Source of the DNA: Paenibacillus pabuli
GTDB lineage: Bacteria > Bacillota > Bacilli > Paenibacillales > Paenibacillaceae
Assembly (NCBI RefSeq): GCF_039831995.1
Contig: NZ_JBDOIO010000003.1
Location: 992,001 to 1,056,000 of the forward strand
Direction: 5' to 3'
DNA length: 64,000 bases
Shown here: in pieces, positions 1 through 8,639 of the stretch
How the letters are laid out: each line of letters starts with the position of its first letter
Numbering within the stretch: position 1 is the stretch's first letter
Position numbers and translations under genes: made by a program
The notes under the pieces: generated by a model
Told to the model about the DNA's origin: nothing
Databases searched by the model: none
What the model saw: the letters and a program-made list of their open reading frames with translations, nothing else

Positions 1-514
1 GGAGCATGAGAGCACCTTCGTTTAGAGATTTATCCATATCCACAGCCTTGCTCATATTCACGCCAAGCCTTCGTCCGATTCCGTTACACTCGGGACACAT
101 GCCTTGTGGGTCATTAAACGAGAACATATTGACTGGCCCGACGTAAGGCTGACCAACGCGAGAGAATAGAAGGCGAAGAATGGGTGAAATATCGGTGATC
201 GTACCCATTGTAGAGTGAGATCCACCGCCGAGCCGCTTCTGGTCCACAATCACCGCCATACTCAGATTTTCGATGGCATCGGTATCCGGCTGCGGTACAC
301 GAGGCAAAAACGTACGCACGAACATACTGAAGTTTTCATTCAACAATCGTGTGGATTCTGCGGCAATGGTATCGAAGACAATCGATGATTTGCCAGATCC
401 GGATACTCCGGTGAAGATCGTAATTTTACGCTTCGGGATGCGCAAGGATACGTTCTTGAGGTTGTTCTCCCTTGCACCAGTGAGTACAATGTACTCCTGA
501 TTAGATTCACTCAT
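1..514 (-). CDS. UvrA-like ABC ATPase, N-terminal part (cut by window edge)
   Basis: The frame reads from an ATG at 514 to the left edge, about 171 residues. It opens like UvrA (start MSESNQEYIVLTGARENNLK) and has the Walker A motif GVSGSGKSS near residue 40. It then shows the UvrA signature region (VDQKRLGGGSHSTMGTITDI) and a CPECNGIG zinc-finger half near residue 145. UvrA proteins are tandem ABC ATPases that recognise DNA damage. Here the zinc finger follows the signature region almost directly, without room for the UvrB-binding and insertion domains of canonical UvrA. That points to the short UvrA-like class (UvrA2 or drug-resistance type) rather than the main repair protein. The C-terminal part is outside the window. 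Confidence 0.85.
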   Translation of the reverse strand, partial: MSESNQEYIVLTGARENNLKNVSLRIPKRKITIFTGVSGSGKSSIVFDTIAAESTRLLNENFSMFVRTFLPRVPQPDTDAIENLSMAVIVDQKRLGGGSHSTMGTITDISPILRLLFSRVGQPYVGPVNMFSFNDPQGMCPECNGIGRRLGVNMSKAVDMDKSLNEGALML

Positions 515-668
515 GCGTAAGAACCCTCCGATTTATTCATGATTAAGATACAGCCATGGCTTGGACTTTGTAAGTAATTATTGGTTTTGATGACCCCATT
601 TGATTTAGGCGGTTTTGGTAGTAGACACCATCCAATGACGTTTAGATTGTAAGGCACCATTTAAAGCC

Positions 669-2147
669 ATGTCAACGGACCTTCATTCTTTTTCCGAAAA
701 AAGCGTAAGTGACAAGAAGAGGCATACTTTATCCTCAATTGGTTCACCTTATCTGAGAAGGAGAGGTGTACCTACATTGACGGATTTAAGCTGTACAGCA
801 CAAGATGCCTCCTCATCATCGGAAGGCAAGGAGAACGGAAAGTTGAAATGGTGGCAGCTATCCCTGCTCGGCATTGGCTGCACGATTGGTACCGGATATT
901 TTCTGGGTTCGGGAATAGGTATCAAACAGACCGGACCCTCAATGGTACTATCCTTTTTGATCGCAGCGCTGGGTACCTATATTGTGTTTCATTTTCTGGC
1001 TAAAATGACGACTGCAGATCCTCAGGAAGGTTCGTTCTGCTATTATGCCGGTAAAGCCTTTGGGCGTTGGGCCCGCTTTGGTTGCGGCTGGAATTATTGG
1101 AGCACCAAAATTTTAATTATGGGAAGCCAGTTAACGGCCTTGTCCATTCTCTCCCGATTTTGGTTTCCAAATGTTCCGCTCTGGATATTCGCGGCCGGTT
1201 ACGCCGTACTGTCCATTTTCGTCGTCTTACTCGGGACACAGTGGTTTGACAAAATTGAGAATGTCCTCGCCGTGGTCAAAACGGCAGCCATAGTCATGTT
1301 TATTCTGCTGGCCGCAGCCGCACTCTTTGGCTGGATTCATGGAGGAAGCAGTGGACGGCCTGGCATGCCAAGTTCAGCTGCTGAACTGTTTCCCGGAAAA
1401 TTCCCTGCCTTCTGGTCATCTCTTCTCTATGCGTTTTACGCATATGGTGGTGTAGAGACCATAGGTCTCATGTCCATTCAGTTACAGGATAAAAAGGATG
1501 CACCCAAAGCTGGGAAGGTCATGCTAACCGGCCTTTCAATTCTTTACATGTTATCGATCGGCTTGGCTGTATTCATGGTGCACTATACCAAGATGAATGA
1601 AAAGGAAAGCCCATTTGTCACGGCTCTATCGTCGTATCATTTAGAATTCTTTCCCCATGTATTCAATGGGGCCATCATCTTGGCCGGTTTTTCAGCTATG
1701 AGTGCTTCCTTGTTTGCTGTCGTTAACCTGTTGGTGACCATGTCCAAGGATGGAGACGCGCCTAAGTTATTTAAGGCGAAGCTGAAGTTTAAACAACTTC
1801 CTCTACCTTCCCTTGCGCTTGCTGCGGTTGGACTGTGCGCCTCCATTGTGACAGCCCTCCTGCTTCCAGGAAAGATATATGAGTACATCACTACTGCAGC
1901 AGGGATTTTACAGATGTATAATTGGTCCTTTATCATTATTGCGGCGTTCAAAATACTTCGAATCCGAACTCGAGATATGATACTTGGCATATCCGGATTG
2001 ATTCTGTTATTAGGCGCTGTTAGCGGGACGCTAATGAAACCGGACATCCGAGTGGGCTTTTTTGTAAGTCTGTTCATGATTTTTGTTATTGCTCTGGTCA
2101 CCTGGATCATGACAAGATGGTGGAAAAAACACAAGGTCTCGACATAG
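669..2147 (+). CDS. APC-family amino acid permease
   Basis: A 492-residue integral membrane protein. A hydrophilic N-terminal tail of about 60 residues is followed by roughly 12 hydrophobic segments. The first one contains the APC-superfamily glycine motif (LLGIGCTIGTGYFLGSGIGI), which lines the substrate site. These transporters import amino acids with protons or sodium; the substrate cannot be told from sequence alone. The tail is long for the family and the ribosome site before 669 is weak, so an internal start near residue 60 is possible. It is followed at once by a terminator shared with the convergent asnA. Confidence 0.85.
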   Translation: MSTDLHSFSEKSVSDKKRHTLSSIGSPYLRRRGVPTLTDLSCTAQDASSSSEGKENGKLKWWQLSLLGIGCTIGTGYFLGSGIGIKQTGPSMVLSFLIAALGTYIVFHFLAKMTTADPQEGSFCYYAGKAFGRWARFGCGWNYWSTKILIMGSQLTALSILSRFWFPNVPLWIFAAGYAVLSIFVVLLGTQWFDKIENVLAVVKTAAIVMFILLAAAALFGWIHGGSSGRPGMPSSAAELFPGKFPAFWSSLLYAFYAYGGVETIGLMSIQLQDKKDAPKAGKVMLTGLSILYMLSIGLAVFMVHYTKMNEKESPFVTALSSYHLEFFPHVFNGAIILAGFSAMSASLFAVVNLLVTMSKDGDAPKLFKAKLKFKQLPLPSLALAAVGLCASIVTALLLPGKIYEYITTAAGILQMYNWSFIIIAAFKILRIRTRDMILGISGLILLLGAVSGTLMKPDIRVGFFVSLFMIFVIALVTWIMTRWWKKHKVST

Positions 2148-2151
2148 CAAA

Positions 2152-2183
2152 AAAAAGGATATCCCGCGAAGGATATCCTTTTT
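2152..2183. terminator. Bidirectional intrinsic terminator
   Basis: A 13-base stem (AAAAAGGATATCC with GGATATCCTTTTT) and a 6-base loop lie between the permease stop and the asnA stop. A and T runs on both sides allow it to serve both convergent genes. Confidence 0.85.
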
Positions 2184-2206
2184 CTGTTTCAAACGCTTCA
2201 TACGAT

Positions 2207-3220
2207 CTATAAAAGAGGAATATTTCCCTCTTCGCATTCCCGCCACGTTCTGTCATTCCACACCGACGCCTGCACTTCTCCAACATGTGCTTTTCGCAGC
2301 AAAAACATACACAGTCTGGATTGACCAATCCCGCCTCCAATCGTGAAAGGAAGTTCTCCATTCAAGACAGATTGATGAAAATCAAGAGCGGCCCGTTCGT
2401 TCGCTTGACTCAAGTTCAATTGCTTTTCAAGTGCAGCGGCATCCACACGTATTCCCATGGATGAGACTTCCAGAGCCTGCTCCAGCACCGGAAACCATAA
2501 TAAAATATCTCCGTTTAACGTCCAATCATCATAATCCGGTGAACGACCGTCATGCACAATGCCTGAATTCAGCAGCCCACCTATCTGCATGATAAAAACA
2601 GCACCGTATTGACGTGTAATCTCATTTTCCCGCTCTTTTGGGGTAAGATCCGGATATCGGTTCTCCAGCTCCTGTGTTGTAATGAAGAAAATCTGATCGG
2701 GCAGAATGGGCTCCAGGCATGAGTATTGAGTATAGAGTTCTTGCTCTGTTGCTTGAATTGAACGATAGATCTTGCTTACTTCTTCCTTCAGGGTCTCTAG
2801 GTTGCGTTGATCTTCAGCAATGACCTTCTCCCAGTCCCATTGATCCACATAGATGGAATGGAGGTTATCCATCCACTCATCCCGTCTAATGGCATTCATA
2901 TTGGTGTATAATCCTTCACCCACCTGAAAGCTATATGTTTTCAGAGCCATCCGTTTCCACTTCGCAAGGGATTGAACAACTTCAATCTGTCCTTCTTCCA
3001 TATCCGATGCATCGAAAGTAACGATACGCTCTACCCCGTTCAGATTATCGTTAATTCCTGTACCTTCTTGCAAAAGAACAGGTGAGGGTACCTGTATGAG
3101 ATTTAAATGCTGCTCCAATCGTTCCTGAAACTTCTTTTTTGAAAAATGTATGGCCTCGGCAGTTTCCCTTAGGTTCAGCATCGGTTTGTACATGTTCGGT
3201 ACAACTATCGTTCGCAGCAT
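2207..3220 (-). CDS. asnA: Aspartate--ammonia ligase
   Basis: AsnA makes asparagine from aspartate, ammonia and ATP in the cytoplasm. The 337-residue product matches the family length (about 330). It shows the class II aminoacyl-tRNA-synthetase-like core: VQVPSPV-type strands near residue 45, GEGLYTNMNAIRRDE near residue 100, and the ATP-binding motif GGGIGQSRLCMFLL near residue 305. I chose the ATG at 3220 because MLRTIVVPNMYKPML is the usual N-terminus; the upstream ATG at 3253 adds residues not seen in the family. The Shine-Dalgarno is modest (AAGGG, 13 bases away). It lies downstream of the LysE exporter gene on the same strand. Confidence 0.95.
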   Translation of the reverse strand: MLRTIVVPNMYKPMLNLRETAEAIHFSKKKFQERLEQHLNLIQVPSPVLLQEGTGINDNLNGVERIVTFDASDMEEGQIEVVQSLAKWKRMALKTYSFQVGEGLYTNMNAIRRDEWMDNLHSIYVDQWDWEKVIAEDQRNLETLKEEVSKIYRSIQATEQELYTQYSCLEPILPDQIFFITTQELENRYPDLTPKERENEITRQYGAVFIMQIGGLLNSGIVHDGRSPDYDDWTLNGDILLWFPVLEQALEVSSMGIRVDAAALEKQLNLSQANERAALDFHQSVLNGELPFTIGGGIGQSRLCMFLLRKAHVGEVQASVWNDRTWRECEEGNIPLL

Positions 3221-3354
3221 GAAAGTACATCGTCCCTTCAGTTTGATTATCATGCAGTTTTCTGCATAACTGATGAGAGCAGTCTATGTGCCTATCATGG
3301 CGGTGTCGCGTTGTCCCACTCCAGAATTGAAGCATTTGGGTGTACGCCCATCCT

Positions 3355-3990
3355 CTACGAGAACAATGCACGCAGCCCTTGAAGCGCAAAATAAACGCCG
3401 AACCCAACCAGAGACAAACCGGATACAACGGATATGATGGAGAGGCTTCTTTGATTGAGATAACGCCGCATTCCTGTAGTTAACCCCGCCACAAGCAAAT
3501 CCCAGAGCGTCAATCCAATGAAGATCATGCTGCTGTAAATCAACAGATGACTTGTCCCAAATGATACTGCCGTTTTGGCCAGAATGGATCCATAAATCCC
3601 TAACCAGAAAATGATGGACATCGGGCTGGTAATGGACATCAAAAATCCCAGCATGAAGCAGTGAAAGAGGGAATCCTTACGATTTTTGGCTGAATGTAGC
3701 TTCAGTTTGTTCATTTGCAGAATACTCTCGATGCCAGTATAGGTTAGTGTGAACCCGCCAACGAGCCAGAGGAGAATTTGTACCCAGGGGATATTGAGAA
3801 ATTGAACCAAACCCATATAAATCAACAGCATAAAGGCGGCATCGGCGATCATGGAACCTGCTCCGACCATCCAGGCATGCCAAAAACCATTTTTGATGCC
3901 TTTGTCCAATCGGGCTGAATTCACTGGCCCAATGGGAGCAGCAAGCGTCAAACCAAGGAAAATATAACTGATCAGAAGTTGAACACTCAA
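3355..3990 (-). CDS. LysE/RhtB-family amino acid exporter
   Basis: A 211-residue membrane protein with about six hydrophobic segments. Near the N-terminus it has the LysE-family motif LAAPIGPVNSARLDKGIKNG, and in the middle SITSPMSIIFWLG. Members export lysine, arginine, threonine or related amino acids. It precedes asnA on the same strand (134 bases between the genes), which suggests amino acid homeostasis, though joint transcription is not proven. Substrate unknown. Confidence 0.9.
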   Translation of the reverse strand: MSVQLLISYIFLGLTLAAPIGPVNSARLDKGIKNGFWHAWMVGAGSMIADAAFMLLIYMGLVQFLNIPWVQILLWLVGGFTLTYTGIESILQMNKLKLHSAKNRKDSLFHCFMLGFLMSITSPMSIIFWLGIYGSILAKTAVSFGTSHLLIYSSMIFIGLTLWDLLVAGLTTGMRRYLNQRSLSIISVVSGLSLVGFGVYFALQGLRALFS

Positions 3991-4100
3991 GACTTCCTCA
4001 CTCCTACTCGCTTGTCCAGTTTATTTCCCCATCTTATGATCAAATCACGCTTAACATGACAGTATAACAACCGTTTATATCACTTTTATCTATGAAAAAT

Positions 4101-4146
4101 AAAAAGACTATTTCACAGACAGATGGACTGCCTTGAAATAGCCTCT
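4101..4146 (-). terminator. Intrinsic terminator after csaA
   Basis: On the minus strand a roughly 10-base stem (GGCTATTTCA with TGAAATAGTC) is followed by TTTTTATTTTT. It lies just downstream of csaA. Confidence 0.75.
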
Positions 4147-4216
4147 ATATTTTACGTCGTTATTTGTTGCTTCTACATCGTACGATTTTTACTTCGATCG
4201 CTATCCCGAGTATCTT

Positions 4217-4549
4217 TTACGCTATAGGTGTTCCTGGTGGTAATTCAGTATCCGGTTTTAACAACACGACATCCCCTTTTTCGGGTACACCTCCTAGAAC
4301 CAATACCTCCGACTTGAATCCGGCTATCCGGCGCGGAGGGAAATTAACAACAGCAATAACTTGTTTCCCTATGAGCACTTCCGTTTCATATCTTTTCGTA
4401 ATTTGTGCGCTCGATTTTTTATAGCCAATCTCTTCTCCAAAATCAATCTCAAGCTTGATCGCAGGCACTTTAGCTTCTGTAAAAAACTCAGCGTGAATAA
4501 TCGTTCCAATACGGATATCCAGCTTCATAAAATCATCAATCGTTGCCAT
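4217..4549 (-). CDS. csaA: CsaA, tRNA-binding OB-fold protein
   Basis: A 110-residue single-domain protein, the exact size of CsaA. The N-terminus [15 protein letters not shown] and the central [11 protein letters not shown] and [19 protein letters not shown] are the typical tRNA-binding OB-fold motifs shared with the C-terminal domain of methionyl-tRNA synthetase. In Bacillus CsaA is a homodimer described as a chaperone of protein export and a tRNA binder. The start ATG at 4549 has an AGGAG-type site (GAGGAGATTTTACAC). It stands alone with its own terminator. Confidence 0.95.
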   Translation of the reverse strand: MATIDDFMKLDIRIGTIIHAEFFTEAKVPAIKLEIDFGEEIGYKKSSAQITKRYETEVLIGKQVIAVVNFPPRRIAGFKSEVLVLGGVPEKGDVVLLKPDTELPPGTPIA

Positions 4550-4591
4550 GTGTAAAATCTCCTCATTTTTGTTTTATTCCAATATAATACA

Positions 4592-5503
4592 CTAAATCCA
4601 TTCTTGTTTAACTACGATGTGACTTGAGGAACGGATCCAAAAGTACATGCCCATGCCTAGTAATGTGATCAATCCACCTGCTAATTGAAATGCGGAAATC
4701 GTTTCTCCCAAAAACAGATAGGCAAGAATAATTGCCAGAACAGGCTCTCCAATAATCCCTACCGAAACCGTCGTGGCTCCGATCGTTTTTAACAACAGAT
4801 TAAAAATATTTTGACCAAAAATGGTTGGGATGATGGCAAGCAAAAAGAAATAGGTCCAATCCGAAGAACGGTAACCCACCAAAGGGATATGATCGAACAA
4901 ACAATAAACCAGCATCACGGTCCCGCCCAGAAAAAAAACAAGGATGCTGTAGAAATTGGAGTTTATTTTCCGGCTTACCTTTTGCCCTGCAAGCATATAA
5001 GCAGAAACCAAAATCGTTCCCAATAAGGATAGCCCGTCTCCTAAGATCGCCTCTCGCGAAATCCCGAGGTCCCCCCAAGCAATAATAATTGAACCTATGA
5101 GGGCAGTAATTAAACAAGAAATAGTTAACAAGCTGTTTCGCTCTCTGAACATAAAATAAGAGCCTATCATTACGAATAAAGGCTGCAATGACAAGATGAC
5201 CATGGAACTCGCCACCGAAGTGTGGACCAAGGATTCCATCCAAAATAAAAAGTGTAATCCAAGAAATAGTCCTGCAAGTAGGACGGTAAACCATTCTTTT
5301 CTGGTTATCCCAGAGATTTGGAGGGTTTTCCAGGATACAAAAGGAAGCAAAATGATTACGGAGATGTACAATCTGTACATTCCTGCCACAGCAGTAGCCG
5401 TATCTGAGGATTTGATCATAATAGACGAGATCGAAACAGACAGGATGCTGATCAAAAGCAATACATATGGATGAAGCGGTAATGACGATTGATTTATTTT
5501 CAC
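4592..5503 (-). CDS. DMT-superfamily (EamA) transporter
   Basis: A 303-residue protein with about ten membrane segments arranged as two EamA repeats. The repeat-end motifs are ALIGSIIIAWGD and AGGLITLLGMGMYF. EamA transporters mostly export metabolites or amino acids. I start it at GTG 5503 because a strong GGAGG lies 8 bases upstream; the longer frame to 5587 would place that site inside the gene and add about 28 non-family residues. It is divergent from the AraC gene at 5661. Substrate unknown. Confidence 0.88.
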   Translation of the reverse strand: MKINQSSLPLHPYVLLLISILSVSISSIMIKSSDTATAVAGMYRLYISVIILLPFVSWKTLQISGITRKEWFTVLLAGLFLGLHFLFWMESLVHTSVASSMVILSLQPLFVMIGSYFMFRERNSLLTISCLITALIGSIIIAWGDLGISREAILGDGLSLLGTILVSAYMLAGQKVSRKINSNFYSILVFFLGGTVMLVYCLFDHIPLVGYRSSDWTYFFLLAIIPTIFGQNIFNLLLKTIGATTVSVGIIGEPVLAIILAYLFLGETISAFQLAGGLITLLGMGMYFWIRSSSHIVVKQEWI

Positions 5504-5660
5504 ATGTACGTCCTCCAAGATGTTTGATCCAATCGTCTGTGCACAGGATTGTATTGAGAAACCCAAGATCTGATATAATAATATCACCGCTTATGGTTAA
5601 TTTGTGTAACTATATCTTTCATTTATATCGAAATATCGTCATTTGAGAGGACTTAACCCC

Positions 5661-6539
5661 ATGGAAAAACCCTTGCATGAGACCATCCAATATCCCGATA
5701 CTTCCTTCCCTTATATCATGTACACGCATACGGTCCACGGTAGCATCCCTGAAGGGAGAGGGTTTAACGACCTGCATTGGCATGAAGATTTACAGATCAC
5801 ATTGGTTACCAAAGGAACACTGGTGATCCAGGTTAACGGGATGGATCATGAATTACATGCAGGTCAGGCCATTCTGATCAATAAAAGCATTCTTCATGTT
5901 ACGACCCATTTGACGCATAACGGACAGTATGTCAGTTTTAATTTTCCGGAGAAACTGCTGGCTTTCTACTCTGATAGTGCTATGGAGAGAAACTATGTCG
6001 TCCCCTATACCAACTCGTCTTTCGTATCACTTGTAATCAAAGGCGAAGTTACATGGGAAATCCAAGTATTAGAAATGCTGTGGGATATGAAAGCAAAATT
6101 TGAGAAGACCAAACAATGGGGCTGGGAATACGAGGTTTCCATTCAGACGGTACAGCTGTGGCTGACCATAATCTCCAATTTCTCGCTATCGACAGAGGAA
6201 GCATCAGCGAACGTGAAGCGGCAACAGGAGAGACTTCAATTCATGCTCAGTTTCATCCATCAGAACTATGCAGAGCCGATTACATTGCTGGACATTGCGG
6301 ATGCAGCTCATCTGAGTGTTTCGGAATGCACCCGAAGTTTTAAGCGTACAATTCATATGACCCCTTACGCCTACTTGATTAAGTATCGAATTAAAAAAAG
6401 CTGCGAGTTATTAAGTTCTACCGACTATACAATAACCGAGATAGCTCATAGAGTGGGCTTCAATCATGTGAATCACTTTATTCAGTCTTTCAAAAAACAG
6501 CATCAACGAACACCTAACCACTTCCGCAGGGGGGAATAA
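5661..6539 (+). CDS. AraC-family transcriptional regulator
   Basis: 292 residues. The N-terminal half is a cupin-like sensing domain (DLHWHEDLQITLVTKGTL). The C-terminal 100 residues carry two AraC helix-turn-helix motifs (LLDIADAAHLSVSECTRSFK and ITEIAHRVGFNHVNHFIQSF). The ATG at 5661 has GAGAGG 10 bases upstream and is preferred to a frame opening at 5643. The next gene, a phosphotransferase, starts 1 base after its stop, so the two form an operon. It is divergent from the EamA transporter, a plausible target; the ligand is unknown. Confidence 0.9.
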   Translation: MEKPLHETIQYPDTSFPYIMYTHTVHGSIPEGRGFNDLHWHEDLQITLVTKGTLVIQVNGMDHELHAGQAILINKSILHVTTHLTHNGQYVSFNFPEKLLAFYSDSAMERNYVVPYTNSSFVSLVIKGEVTWEIQVLEMLWDMKAKFEKTKQWGWEYEVSIQTVQLWLTIISNFSLSTEEASANVKRQQERLQFMLSFIHQNYAEPITLLDIADAAHLSVSECTRSFKRTIHMTPYAYLIKYRIKKSCELLSSTDYTITEIAHRVGFNHVNHFIQSFKKQHQRTPNHFRRGE

Positions 6540-6540
6540 C

Positions 6541-7419
6541 ATGATTGAAATTACGACAGAACTGGTACGTCAGCTGATCCAGAGTCAATTTCCCGAGTGG
6601 AAGCACTTATCCATAGCACCCGTAGACAAAAGTGGACACGATAATCGGACCTATCGATTAGGAAATGAGATGACTGTTCGTTTACCGAGTCATGAGCGAT
6701 ATGCCTCTGCTGTTCAAAAGGAATTGACATGGCTGCCCTTTTTCAAGCCTTATCTCTCCTTGCCGATTCCGGCACCAATTGCAAAAGGTGAACCAACGGT
6801 AGAATATCCTCTTCCCTGGTCTGTTAACCGATGGATTGAAGGCAGCACAGTCACAGTTGAAAATATTACTGATCTGAACACATTTGCTGAGGATCTCGCT
6901 GGTTTTCTAATTGAACTGGAAGCGATTGATGCAAGCCAAGGTATTCCCGCAGGCATCCAAAATTTTCATCGCGGAGGAAACCTGGCTGTTTATGACCAGG
7001 ACACCAGATCCGTCATAGACGTTTTACCCAGTCAGTACAATCCAAAGCTGTTATTGGAAATATGGGAGCTTGCCCTTGCCACAAAATATGAAGCTGCACC
7101 GCTCTGGCTGCACGGTGACGTTGCTGTAGGAAATCTGCTCGTACAAAACGGCCGATTGTGCGGTGTCATTGATTTCGGAACGATGGGCGTAGGTGATCCT
7201 TCCAGCGACCTGGTGATGGCATGGAACTTTTTTGATGATAGGAGTCGTGATATTTTTCTCCGCCGAATGAATGCTGACCAAGATATGATTAACCGTGCAC
7301 GTGGATGGGCATTATGGAAAGCACTTATCACCTATGCTTGGAATGAACCAGATTCGGAGTCATCGATTTGGGGAAAACGGGTTATAGATGTGATCAGCCG
7401 AGATTATAAATCACTATAG
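6541..7419 (+). CDS. Aminoglycoside phosphotransferase (APH)-fold kinase
   Basis: 292 residues with the APH/choline-kinase fold. The catalytic loop is HGDVAVGNLL (near residue 197) and the metal-binding motif is IDFGTMGVGDP. A family beginning like macrolide or aminoglycoside kinases (GHDNRTYRLG, a nucleotide-loop equivalent) is visible near residue 35. Such enzymes phosphorylate small hydroxylated or amino substrates, sometimes antibiotics. The sequence does not settle whether this one confers resistance. A GGGGGGAA ribosome site overlaps the end of the AraC gene, indicating coupled translation. Confidence 0.88.
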   Translation: MIEITTELVRQLIQSQFPEWKHLSIAPVDKSGHDNRTYRLGNEMTVRLPSHERYASAVQKELTWLPFFKPYLSLPIPAPIAKGEPTVEYPLPWSVNRWIEGSTVTVENITDLNTFAEDLAGFLIELEAIDASQGIPAGIQNFHRGGNLAVYDQDTRSVIDVLPSQYNPKLLLEIWELALATKYEAAPLWLHGDVAVGNLLVQNGRLCGVIDFGTMGVGDPSSDLVMAWNFFDDRSRDIFLRRMNADQDMINRARGWALWKALITYAWNEPDSESSIWGKRVIDVISRDYKSL

Positions 7420-7452
7420 TCGTATTAGTGCATCTAAAGATGAGACATAAAA

Positions 7453-7483
7453 AAACCGGATTCCTAGTCACGGAATCCGGTTT
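7453..7483. terminator. Bidirectional intrinsic terminator
   Basis: A 12-base stem (AAACCGGATTCC with GGAATCCGGTTT) and 7-base loop sit between the convergent APH-type kinase and nspC. Confidence 0.85.
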
Positions 7484-7510
7484 ATTATTGATGATATATA
7501 TAATAGCTAG

Positions 7511-8638
7511 CTATGCCAATCTCATTTTGAAGTCCTGATAGCCGAATTCACGGACCACTTCGCAATCGCCGTCTTTTCGTTTCACAGCAATGGCTGGCAA
7601 TGGCATTCCGTTGAATGTATTCGTTTTGACCATAGAATAGATCGCCATATCTTCAAAGACCAAACGATCTCCTTCTTTCAGAGGCTCATCAAACGAATAA
7701 TCTCCAATGACATCACCAGATAGACAGGTTTGACCACCAAGACGATAGAGGTGAGGCTTCTCTCCTGCTTCTCCGGAGCCGACAAGCGGCGGACGATATG
7801 GCATTTCCAGGACGTCTGGCATATGGCATGTGGCTGAAGTATCCAGAATGGCAATGTCCATTCCGTTTTTGTGGAAATCCAGCACCGAGGTCACCAGATA
7901 ACCTGCGTTAAGCGCAACAGCTTCTCCTGGCTCCAGGTATACTTCCAGACCATATTTGTCCTGCATACGTTTGATGCATGCTTCCAGTCTTGGAATGTCA
8001 TAATCCTCACGCGTAATGTGGTGCCCACCGCCGAAGTTAATCCACTCCATCTGAGGCAGCCATTGTCCGAACTTCTCTTCAACCGCATTCAGCGTTGTTT
8101 CCAGATCGTCGGAATTTTGTTGGCATAATGTATGGAAATGCAAACCGGAGACGCCTTCCAGCAGCTCTGCCCGGAAATCCTCCTGTTTGGCACCAAAACG
8201 CGAACCCGGAGAGCACGGATCGTATATCTCGTGCCCTTCCTGAGTCGAGCATTCTGGGTTAATACGCAAGCCAATCTTGCGGCCAGCCTGAAGTGCCTTA
8301 TCCTTGAATTTTGCTAGCTGCGAAAAAGAGTTGAAAATAATGTGATCGCAGATTGAAATAATCTCATCGATCTCGTCTTCGCGGTAGGCCGGAGCAAAGA
8401 CATGATTTTCTTTGCCCATTTCCTCATGGCCCAGGCGGGCTTCATACAGCCCGCTTGCCGTTGCTCCGCTCAAATATTGTCCGATTAACGGGTACATCGC
8501 TGTCATGGAAAATGCCTTTTGGGCGAGCACAATTTTGGCACCTGTACGCTGCATGACGCCGTTAAGGATTTTCACATTTTTCTCAATAAGCGCCTCATCA
8601 ACAACAAAGCATGGAGTCGGTAATTGCTCAAACCGCAT
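7511..8638 (-). CDS. nspC: Carboxynorspermidine decarboxylase
   Basis: 375 residues, a PLP-dependent alanine-racemase-fold decarboxylase. The PLP lysine is in AKIVLAQKAFSM (Lys41). The phosphate-binding region (WINFGGGHHI), the catalytic YLEPGEAV and the C-terminal SCGxC-type region (ILDTSATCHMPD) are all visible. It removes CO2 from carboxynorspermidine or carboxyspermidine, the last step of the aspartate-semialdehyde route to norspermidine or spermidine. The start at ATG 8638 lies 1 base after the stop of the dehydrogenase gene, with GGAG 12 bases upstream; the family N-terminus MRFEQLPTPCFV agrees. It forms an operon with the preceding gene. Confidence 0.93.
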   Translation of the reverse strand: MRFEQLPTPCFVVDEALIEKNVKILNGVMQRTGAKIVLAQKAFSMTAMYPLIGQYLSGATASGLYEARLGHEEMGKENHVFAPAYREDEIDEIISICDHIIFNSFSQLAKFKDKALQAGRKIGLRINPECSTQEGHEIYDPCSPGSRFGAKQEDFRAELLEGVSGLHFHTLCQQNSDDLETTLNAVEEKFGQWLPQMEWINFGGGHHITREDYDIPRLEACIKRMQDKYGLEVYLEPGEAVALNAGYLVTSVLDFHKNGMDIAILDTSATCHMPDVLEMPYRPPLVGSGEAGEKPHLYRLGGQTCLSGDVIGDYSFDEPLKEGDRLVFEDMAIYSMVKTNTFNGMPLPAIAVKRKDGDCEVVREFGYQDFKMRLA

Positions 8639-8639
8639 C

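Noticed and set aside
58..249. 63-codon minus-strand frame at the left edge
   Set aside because: It is out of phase with the UvrA-like frame that reads through the same bases with clear motifs.
1637..2134. 165-codon minus-strand frame
   Set aside because: It is antisense to the amino acid permease, whose membrane pattern accounts for the hydrophobic look.
3255..3354. T-box-like string (GTGGGACAACGCGAC) upstream of asnA
   Set aside because: It only loosely resembles the T-box core, there is no specifier hairpin or following terminator, and it would lie partly in the end of the LysE gene's downstream spacer.
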